From positions 1-10,047 of the forward strand of contig JAFGPZ010000219.1 of NCBI GenBank assembly GCA_016935935.1: a stretch of 10,047 nucleotides of DNA. Direction: 5' to 3'. The translations under genes and the position numbers were made by a program. The notes under the pieces are model-generated. The model made no database searches, was not told the origin of the DNA, and saw only the letters and a program-made list of their open reading frames with translations. Source of the DNA: Deltaproteobacteria bacterium. Lineage in GTDB: Bacteria; Desulfobacterota; Syntrophia; Syntrophales; UBA2210. This document shows, piece after piece, positions 5,794-10,047 of this stretch (positions within the stretch are counted from its first letter, which is position 1; the number at the start of each line of letters is the position of its first letter).

Positions 5794-6972
5794 TTATTCA
5801 TGAACATTCTGCCAGAGTGTGGCATTTGCGTTCCCAATACCCCCACAAAGCATTGCAACTCCATATTTAGCTTTTTTGTAATCGTTCTTCATAATGTTAT
5901 TGAGCGTCACGATAATTCGAGCACCGGATTCACCCAGGGGATGCCCCAAAGCCATTGCTCCACCCCAAACATTAACATTGTCAAAGGGTGCATTTTCGGC
6001 AATACCCAATTCTCTCAATACAGCCAGTGACTGGCTGCCAAAGGCCTCGTTGAGTTCCCATACATCAATATCCTTGACCGTAAGATTGGCGCGACCAAGA
6101 AGCTTACGCGCTGCATAAATCGGTCCGATACCCATGACTGTCGGATCACATCCGGCCATGGCACCACCGGCATATTTGAGATGATATTCCAATCCTAATT
6201 CATCGGCCTTAGCTCGACTCATCAGCAGTAAAGCACAGGCCCCGGCAGTCAACGGTGATGATGTAGCTGCAGTGACGACCCCGTCTTCACGATAGGCTGG
6301 TTTCATGGCGGCCATCTGCTCCATTGATATGTTTGGACGGATCCACTGATCCCTGTCTACAACAAATTTCGTCCCGTCTTCTTTTTCTCCCTCAATTGGC
6401 ACTATTTCTTTCTTGAACTTACCGGATTCAGTTGCCTCATGGGCTTTTTTATGGCTCCAGAAGGCTATGTTTTCTTGATCTTTTCGATTTACATTGTATT
6501 CCCTGGCCACTTTCTCAGCTGTAGCACCCATAGGGATATCAGCCATATTGTACCGCTGGAAAAGTCGCGGCGAAAAATCCATTGAAAACATCATCGGGAC
6601 CTTCTGCATATCTTCAACGCCTGAGGCTATGTATACATCTCCCTCTTCGCACATTATGGCACGCGCTGCGTGTTCAACTGCAGACATGCCCGAGGGACAC
6701 TGCTGCCCGATACCATTGGTAGCAACCGATTCGGGAAAACCGCCCGCAAGCCATGCCATGCGGGCAATGTCATTCTGCATGCCGGACTGATTCGCACTCC
6801 CGCAGAATACCGCCTCGACATCTTCTGGCTTGATCTGTGCATTCCGCTCGAACAAGGCTTCATAAACCTTGATCAGCATTTCGTCCGGTCTTACGTTTCG
6901 AAACCATCCCTTCTCAGCGTGAGCACGTGCATTAGCGGTTCTCACCCCATCAATAATTACACATTCTTTCAT
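5794..6972 (-). CDS. Acetyl-CoA acyltransferase (3-ketoacyl-CoA thiolase, FadA-like)
   Basis: A 392-residue thiolase, full length for the family. It catalyses the last beta-oxidation step, cleaving 3-ketoacyl-CoA with CoA to acetyl-CoA and a shortened acyl-CoA. The nucleophilic Cys92 is in QQCPSGMSA, the NEAF motif is at 308-311, His344 is in ALGHPLGESGAR, and the acid/base Cys376 is in CGGIGNANA. Several positions differ from standard thiolases: Trp336 before GGA where Asn is common, Glu348 in GHPLGESG where Ala/Cys is common, and GNANATLW in place of the usual GQGxAxxxE ending. The catalytic residues remain, so it should be active but may prefer an unusual acyl group. ATG 6972 has AGGAGG (6980-6985) seven bases upstream. 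It follows the acyl-CoA dehydrogenase by 61 bases and is probably co-transcribed with it. Confidence 0.93.
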   Translation of the reverse strand: MKECVIIDGVRTANARAHAEKGWFRNVRPDEMLIKVYEALFERNAQIKPEDVEAVFCGSANQSGMQNDIARMAWLAGGFPESVATNGIGQQCPSGMSAVEHAARAIMCEEGDVYIASGVEDMQKVPMMFSMDFSPRLFQRYNMADIPMGATAEKVAREYNVNRKDQENIAFWSHKKAHEATESGKFKKEIVPIEGEKEDGTKFVVDRDQWIRPNISMEQMAAMKPAYREDGVVTAATSSPLTAGACALLLMSRAKADELGLEYHLKYAGGAMAGCDPTVMGIGPIYAARKLLGRANLTVKDIDVWELNEAFGSQSLAVLRELGIAENAPFDNVNVWGGAMALGHPLGESGARIIVTLNNIMKNDYKKAKYGVAMLCGGIGNANATLWQNVHE

Positions 6973-6991
6973 GTTGATTCCTCCTTTTCGC

Positions 6992-7018
6992 TAGTTTTAT
7001 GGTTAATTATAGTTTTAT
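6992..7018 (-). repeat. Short direct repeat between acyl-CoA dehydrogenase and thiolase
   Basis: TAGTTTTAT occurs at 6992-7000 and 7010-7018, 18 bp apart, in the 61 bp gap upstream of the thiolase ribosome site. It might be a weak regulatory element, but the AT-rich content makes chance likely. Confidence 0.2.
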
Positions 7019-7033
7019 CCGGTTGAACGATTT

Positions 7034-8839
7034 TTAGTCAGAAAAAAATTCAACATTCATGTCAACCGTCAAACCGTCAGTATTGAGCAGCCTTCTGCAG
7101 AGCCCTTCGATCTTTGGAAGTTCGTAGCTGAAAAAATACCGGAAGGTATACATCTTTCCTTTGTAGAAATGTGCATCAAGCACTCCATGAACTTTTCCTA
7201 TTGCATTCTGAACCGCTATAGCCTGAACCAGCCACTGCCATGCTATCGATATAATGCCGAAAAGCTCCAGATACAATGTGGCGTCAGACAAAAAAACCTC
7301 TGTTTTTCCCTCAATCGCCACATTTATCAAATGAGTGCTCACTTCCTGCAATTTCTGCAAAGCATTTGTCATCTCCTGCGCATAACAATTCAATTCATCG
7401 AATATTTCCGCTTGCTGAATTGTTTTTTGAACCTCTTCAATGAATAATTGAAAGGCCTTCCCGTTTTTCATCATAATGTTTCTACCTAAAAGAGTAATAC
7501 CTTGGATGCCCGTCGTACCCTCATGTATCGGATGGATACGCATGTCTCGGTAGTAGAGTTCCAATGGAAATTCATCGCAGTAACCATATCCTCCCAGGCA
7601 TTGCAATGCGTTACTAACAGACAAACTGCCCATTTCTGAGGGATAGCTCTTGGCAACCGGAGTTAAAAGATCCAATAACAGTTTGTACTTCTCCTTCTCA
7701 TCTCCGGACAGCACGGTAATAAAATCGTTGTATTTATTACATTGACAAAGCAAGGACAACGATCCCTCAACCACAGCTCGCTGGAAAAGAAGCATTCTTT
7801 TTACATCAGAATGTTCAATAATGGGCACTTGGGGTACGGAGGGATTTTTTTCGGTCAATTTTCTGCCTTGCGGACGATCTTTGACATATTCCAAGGCAGC
7901 GTAATAAGCAGCAGATGCTGTAGCATTTGCGCAGAACCCAACATTTATTCGCGCCTCATTCATCATCTGAAACATGTATGGAATACCTTTATGAGGCTCC
8001 CCTACAAGGTAACCTCGACAATCGTCGTTTTCACCAAAACTCAGTTGTGTAATCGGACATCCCCGATATCCGAGCTTATGGTAAATTCCGGCTACACTTA
8101 CATCATTGGAGACTAACTCACCATTCCCATTAACTCTCTTTTTTGGGATTACAAAAAGAGAGATGCCTTTTACACCGGGGGGCGCGCCCTGGATTTTTGC
8201 CAGAAGCAGATGAATTATATTTTCCACACCGTCATGATCACCCGCTGAAATAAAGATCTTCTGTCCCTTGATCTTGTAGTAGCTACCATCAGCAGGTTCA
8301 GCGTTTGTAGTAATATCCGCCAGGGAACTTCCTGCCTGTGGCTCAGTTAATGCCATAGTCCCCTGCCACTTTCCTGCAAACATTTTTGGTATAAATAAAT
8401 CCTTTAATTCATCAGACCCAAACGATTCTATCAGATGGGCTGCGCCGCTTGTAAGCCCTGGATAAACACTCATCGAAAAATTCGCCGCTGCAAAAATATA
8501 ATTCGCAATCGATCCAACCAGTGAAGGCAGTTGCTGTCCACCCCTTGCAATAGGAGCCAAAGCGGAAATCCATCCACCATCCCCTGCTTCTTGCATAAAT
8601 CTGGATACAACAGGATGTACCTTTACCTCACCATTTACAAATTCCGGGACATTCTTGTCCATCTCTTCCAGATATGGTCGAAGCTTATCTTTGCCGATCT
8701 TCATTGCCGTGTCGATTATCATGTCAAACATTTCCCTGGAATGCTCTGCAAAATAAGAATATTGCAGCAATGATTCAGCATCAAACACGTCATAGAGCAA
8801 AAACTTCAGATTTCTTTCACTTACAAATTTTTCTGTCAT
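7034..8839 (-). CDS. Acyl-CoA dehydrogenase, long (~600-residue) class
   Basis: A 601-residue FAD-dependent acyl-CoA dehydrogenase that would introduce the 2,3-double bond and pass electrons to ETF. The flavin/substrate loop is MALTEPQAGSS (162-172), followed by the class-typical KIFISAGDHDGVENIIHL (194-211). The middle domain includes GVKGISLFVIPK (222-233). The C-terminal helical domain has MNEARINVG (293-301), LGGYGY (415-420) and the catalytic base Glu440 in HEGTTGIQG. After about 460 there is the extra ~140-residue C-terminal domain that separates this class from ~380-residue enzymes. The Asp usual in TEPxAGSD is Ser172 here. ATG 8839 has AGGAG (8847-8851) seven bases upstream. It follows the TetR gene by about 150 bases and precedes the thiolase. 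The chain length or nature of the acyl group is not evident. Confidence 0.94.
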   Translation of the reverse strand: MTEKFVSERNLKFLLYDVFDAESLLQYSYFAEHSREMFDMIIDTAMKIGKDKLRPYLEEMDKNVPEFVNGEVKVHPVVSRFMQEAGDGGWISALAPIARGGQQLPSLVGSIANYIFAAANFSMSVYPGLTSGAAHLIESFGSDELKDLFIPKMFAGKWQGTMALTEPQAGSSLADITTNAEPADGSYYKIKGQKIFISAGDHDGVENIIHLLLAKIQGAPPGVKGISLFVIPKKRVNGNGELVSNDVSVAGIYHKLGYRGCPITQLSFGENDDCRGYLVGEPHKGIPYMFQMMNEARINVGFCANATASAAYYAALEYVKDRPQGRKLTEKNPSVPQVPIIEHSDVKRMLLFQRAVVEGSLSLLCQCNKYNDFITVLSGDEKEKYKLLLDLLTPVAKSYPSEMGSLSVSNALQCLGGYGYCDEFPLELYYRDMRIHPIHEGTTGIQGITLLGRNIMMKNGKAFQLFIEEVQKTIQQAEIFDELNCYAQEMTNALQKLQEVSTHLINVAIEGKTEVFLSDATLYLELFGIISIAWQWLVQAIAVQNAIGKVHGVLDAHFYKGKMYTFRYFFSYELPKIEGLCRRLLNTDGLTVDMNVEFFSD

Positions 8840-8944
8840 TGCATTACTCCTGTGTTTAATAATTTTTCTTGTTTTTCCTTAAAAAGACATCACATCAATT
8901 TTTTACTTCACAATGAATTACTTAATTTTTTTGCGAAACCGGTA

Positions 8945-8967
8945 ATATCTCGTTAGTCTACTAATCA
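8945..8967 (-). promoter_or_regulatory. Candidate operator upstream of acyl-CoA dehydrogenase
   Basis: A perfect 12 bp inverted repeat, TTAGT-CT-ACTAA (8953-8964), lies in the gap between the TetR stop and the acyl-CoA dehydrogenase start. It overlaps TATCTCGTTAG (8946-8956), which matches TATCACGTTAG upstream of the bifunctional gene at 10 of 11 bases. TetR-family repressors bind palindromes near the genes they control, so this is a reasonable operator candidate, about 110 bases above the start codon. Confidence 0.35.
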
Positions 8968-8988
8968 ATTCCAGCACAATTTGCCTGA

Positions 8989-9672
8989 CTATTCACCATT
9001 ATTCTTTTTTAAATTAGCCTCTTGAGTTAAAACTTTTTCATCATCAAAATGAAGATGGATAGAAATTTCTTTCTTAGAAGACTCGGCACACACGCCATAT
9101 AATAAACAATTCATAATAGGGTTTACATAATCCATCAAATTAGTATTACTTCCCTGCTTGTACCATTTAATGCACAGATTTTCTATCGTCCCTAAAATCA
9201 TACTTCGAATGAGATATGGATCCATATCTTCCCTGAAATTTCCATCATCAATGCCCCTTTTTAGACAATCCAGCAATATATTTGCAGCCTTTTGTACCGA
9301 TTTGTAGGCACTTGTTTGCGAAAATTTCTTGTACGACTTAAGGTGCAAAACTATCAATGCGCCGTAGTCAGGATTTATCTGATAGAGATTTAAATATTCT
9401 CTTACAATAGCACGAACTTGAGATACAGGATCATCAATATATGGAATGATCTTTTCCATAAACTCAAGCGATTCGGTTGTTTTCTTCTCCGGAATAGCAA
9501 AAAGCAGATCTTCCTTGCTTTTAAAGTATTCATAGACAGTTGCATCAGAAACCCCTGCTGCTTTACTAATCTCTGAAATTGTTGTGTCCTTTACACCCTT
9601 TTCGGCGAATATTGTTAAAGCCGCCTCAAGTATTTTCCTTTTTCTGTTCTTTTTTGCTGGATTCGTTTTCAT
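8989..9672 (-). CDS. TetR/AcrR-family transcriptional regulator, FadR-like
   Basis: A 227-residue repressor-type protein with an N-terminal TetR helix-turn-helix (about 31-50, TISEISKAAGVSDATVYEYF) followed by KSKEDLLF. The C-terminal ligand domain has the run FREDMDPYLIRSMILGTIEN (146-165), which recalls Bacillus FadR, the acyl-CoA-responsive repressor of fatty-acid degradation. The last ~30 residues are a charged extension. I prefer ATG 9672, which puts the HTH at the usual distance from the N-terminus and has AAGGA just upstream, although very close to the ATG. An in-frame ATG at 9729 would add 19 Lys-rich residues and overlap the upstream gene, and it lacks a ribosome site. The gene is about 35% GC, far below the Fe-S gene before it. 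By position and family it probably controls the beta-oxidation genes in response to acyl-CoA; this is inferred. Confidence 0.9.
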   Translation of the reverse strand: MKTNPAKKNRKRKILEAALTIFAEKGVKDTTISEISKAAGVSDATVYEYFKSKEDLLFAIPEKKTTESLEFMEKIIPYIDDPVSQVRAIVREYLNLYQINPDYGALIVLHLKSYKKFSQTSAYKSVQKAANILLDCLKRGIDDGNFREDMDPYLIRSMILGTIENLCIKWYKQGSNTNLMDYVNPIMNCLLYGVCAESSKKEISIHLHFDDEKVLTQEANLKKNNGE

Positions 9673-9712
9673 TTCCTTATCTTTCTTTAAGTTATATTTT
9701 TTAACATGTAAC

Positions 9713-10047
9713 TTATTTCCATGAAGCATTTACGATTTGGGATAGATCCATAATCTTGATAATCTCATCCAGCCCTTCTGCTTTTCTGGCATCGTCCAGC
9801 ATTTTAAAGCATTGCGGGCAGGCAACGGCAATAATATCGGCTCCGGTCTCACAGGCCGCTTTCACCCTCACCCTGCTCGAGCTGTCCGGGCCGGGCCCCA
9901 GCATGTCTGTAAAGAAATTTCCCCCACCCCCGCCACAGCACAGGGCATTGTACATGTTCCGGTTCATCTCCACCAGTTCGAGGCCGGGGATTGCCCCAAG
10001 CACCATGCGGGAGCTGAAATATTCATTGTTCCAGCGTCCCAGATAGC
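9713..10047 (-). CDS. CCG-domain Fe-S oxidoreductase (HdrD-like / ETF:menaquinone oxidoreductase type), C-terminal part
   Basis: Only the last 110 or so residues are visible; the 5' end is beyond the window. The reading begins YLGRWNNEYFSSRMVLGAIPG, then ALCCGGGGGNFF, then VACPQCF. This is the second half of a cysteine-rich CCG domain (formerly DUF224), which in heterodisulfide reductases binds a [4Fe-4S] cluster; the preceding HDPC-type cysteine would lie just outside. In acyl-CoA-oxidising anaerobes, membrane proteins with this domain next to beta-oxidation or ETF genes pass electrons from ETF to menaquinone, which fits this neighbourhood. The CC to CxxC gap is 38 residues, a little longer than I recall as usual, because of a Gly/Pro/Ser-rich LGPGPDSSS stretch. 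The membrane part is not visible, so glycolate oxidase- or lactate-type relatives remain possible. It ends 40 bases before the preferred TetR start. Confidence 0.85.
   Translation of the reverse strand, partial: YLGRWNNEYFSSRMVLGAIPGLELVEMNRNMYNALCCGGGGGNFFTDMLGPGPDSSSRVRVKAACETGADIIAVACPQCFKMLDDARKAEGLDEIIKIMDLSQIVNASWK

Noticed and set aside
5584..6030. 148-codon + strand open frame
   Set aside because: Most of it is antisense to the thiolase and it has no family features or ribosome site.
9673..9729. Longer TetR form starting at 9729
   Set aside because: No ribosome site, overlap with the preceding gene, and a Lys-rich 19-residue addition not usual before a TetR HTH.
9756..10046. 96-codon + strand open frame opposite the Fe-S gene
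   Set aside because: It is antisense to a clear CCG-domain coding sequence; its openness follows from the GC-rich codons of the true gene.

Overview
The window looks like a piece of the chromosome of an anaerobic, fatty-acid- or acyl-CoA-oxidising bacterium. My best guess is a sulfate reducer or syntroph of the Desulfobacterota. This rests on a set of beta-oxidation genes next to a CCG-domain iron-sulfur oxidoreductase of the kind that takes electrons from acyl-CoA dehydrogenases in such organisms. It is an inference from gene content and protein style; the window has no rRNA or other taxonomic marker.

Region 1 (1-2042, + strand) is the right part of an IS21-family insertion sequence. It holds istA, broken by an in-frame TGA just before the third catalytic residue, then istB overlapping it by ATGA, then a right end with two copies of an 18-19 bp repeat and a terminal CA at about 2042. 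Region 2 (2043-2364) has no intact gene. Next to the IS end, on the - strand, there is a possible scrap of an older, frameshifted DDE transposase.

Region 3 (2365-10047, all on the - strand) is the metabolic block. In the direction of transcription it runs: CCG-domain Fe-S oxidoreductase (3' end only), TetR/FadR-like repressor, ~600-residue acyl-CoA dehydrogenase, FadA-like thiolase, a 519 bp gap with a large terminator-like hairpin, a bifunctional enoyl-CoA hydratase/3-hydroxyacyl-CoA dehydrogenase, a second terminator-like hairpin with a promoter candidate behind it, and a short-chain dehydrogenase/reductase.

Together these cover a full beta-oxidation turn. The dehydrogenase makes the enoyl-CoA. 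The bifunctional protein hydrates it and oxidises the 3-hydroxy product. The thiolase cleaves the 3-ketoacyl-CoA. The Fe-S protein would pass dehydrogenase electrons, via ETF, towards the quinone pool. The TetR protein is the obvious candidate regulator, and a short motif shared by the regions upstream of the acyl-CoA dehydrogenase and the bifunctional gene is a possible binding site. The true substrate (plain fatty acid, branched or aromatic acyl-CoA) cannot be told from the sequence.

I see no clearly new defence, RNA or mobile system. The points most worth a second look are the divergent thiolase active-site motifs, the split of the thiolase and bifunctional genes by a structured spacer, the shared upstream motif, and sharp changes in base composition inside the block.
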